In this document: positions 5,668-5,859 of the stretch, piece after piece
Layout of the letters: the number at the start of each line of letters is the position of its first letter
How positions within the stretch are numbered: the stretch's first letter is position 1
Assembly (NCBI GenBank): GCA_009702525.1
Contig: WLHW01000066.1
Coordinates: 1 to 5,859, forward strand
Length of the DNA: 5,859 nucleotides
DNA from: Actinomycetota bacterium
GTDB taxonomy: Bacteria; Actinomycetota; Actinomycetes; Nanopelagicales; Nanopelagicaceae
Reading direction: 5' to 3'
The notes under the pieces: model-generated
What the model saw: only the letters and a program-made list of their open reading frames with translations
What the model was told of the DNA's origin: nothing
Databases searched by the model: none
Program-made: the position numbers and the translations under genes

Positions 5668-5670
5668 CCT
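5665..5670 (+). promoter_or_regulatory. Candidate -10 box of the transporter gene, overlapping the panB stop codon
   Basis: TAACCT contains the panB stop codon TAA and fits TANNNT. Six bases separate it from the GTG at 5677, the same geometry as the nadE candidate, and would give a leaderless RNA. No Shine-Dalgarno sequence precedes the GTG. No good -35 box is visible. Confidence 0.45.
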
Positions 5671-5676
5671 TACCGA

Positions 5677-5859
5677 GTGTCCAGATTTGCGATAGATATA
5701 TCGCCGCTTAAAAAGTCGAGGGATTTTCGCAATTTATGGGCCGCTGGACTGGTCACCTACTTCGGTTCAATGATTACCTACGTTGCAGTGCCATTTCAGA
5801 TTAAAGAGATGACTCACTCCTATGTGGCTGTAGGTCTCAGTGGCCTTGTGGAAATCCTG
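5677..5859 (+). CDS. Major facilitator superfamily transporter, N-terminal fragment
   Basis: The open frame from GTG at 5677 to the window edge encodes 61 residues and continues beyond it. The sequence begins MSRFAIDISPLKKSRDFRNL, followed by a hydrophobic segment (about 20-43, with WAAGLVTYFGSMITYVAVPF) and the start of a second one (SYVAVGLSGLVEIL, 48-61). A leading SPL-x-SRDFR-L motif, a first helix with FGSMITYVAVPFQ, and a second with VGLSGLVE resemble proton-driven multidrug or siderophore exporters of the EntS/MFS_3 type. The substrate cannot be told from this fragment. The start is inferred: GTG lies nine bases after the panB stop, in a frame opened by that same stop codon, with no ribosome site but a well-placed -10 box. 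The gene may be read from panB as well. Confidence 0.8.
   Translation, partial: MSRFAIDISPLKKSRDFRNLWAAGLVTYFGSMITYVAVPFQIKEMTHSYVAVGLSGLVEIL

Noticed and set aside
1..5859. Mobile elements, CRISPR arrays, phage genes or a defence system
   Set aside because: I saw no transposase, integrase, regularly spaced repeats or defence domains; nearly all bases belong to housekeeping genes or short spacers.

Overview
The window looks like ordinary chromosome from an actinobacterium with unremarkable, moderate GC content. Several things point there: the glutamine synthetase is of the actinobacterial GlnA2 type, NadE is a fused glutamine-dependent enzyme, the serine acetyltransferase is short, and two genes have a TANNNT -10 box exactly six bases before the start codon, the pattern of leaderless transcripts common in Actinobacteria. 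Compact spacing and modest GC suggest a streamlined lineage such as the freshwater Nanopelagicales (acI), but that placement is inference. From memory, Mycobacterium and Streptomyces keep glnA2 in the same neighbourhood as panB, and Streptomyces also has nadE nearby, so part of this order is probably ancestral.

Layout. Positions 1-35 are the 3' end of a tRNA on the + strand. It converges on a leftward block of four genes, and a strong hairpin at 99-126 separates the two. Reading leftward, in order of transcription, the block is nadE (4775-3114), a 191-bp spacer, cysK (2922-1996), cysE (1993-1481) and a glnA2-like gene (1424 or 1445 down to 132). A 79-bp divergent promoter region (4776-4854) separates nadE from panB (4855-5667, + strand). 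Nine bases after panB, a major facilitator superfamily gene begins and runs off the right edge.

How the genes work together. cysK and cysE encode the two enzymes of cysteine synthesis from serine. They are two bases apart, and CysE ends in the isoleucine used elsewhere to dock into the CysK active site, so they probably form a cysteine synthase complex. glnA follows cysE after 35 bases with no visible terminator. That gap contains a candidate -10 box and a sequence matching the GlnR operator, so glnA may be both co-transcribed and independently nitrogen-controlled. NadE makes NAD and PanB makes the pantothenate precursor of coenzyme A; both are cofactor genes sharing a divergent control region.

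I found no mobile element, CRISPR array, phage gene or clear unknown system. The items worth a second look are regulatory (the leaderless promoters, the GlnR-like box, the repeats between nadE and panB) and biochemical (the subtype of the glutamine synthetase-like enzyme and the clipped C-terminus of CysE).
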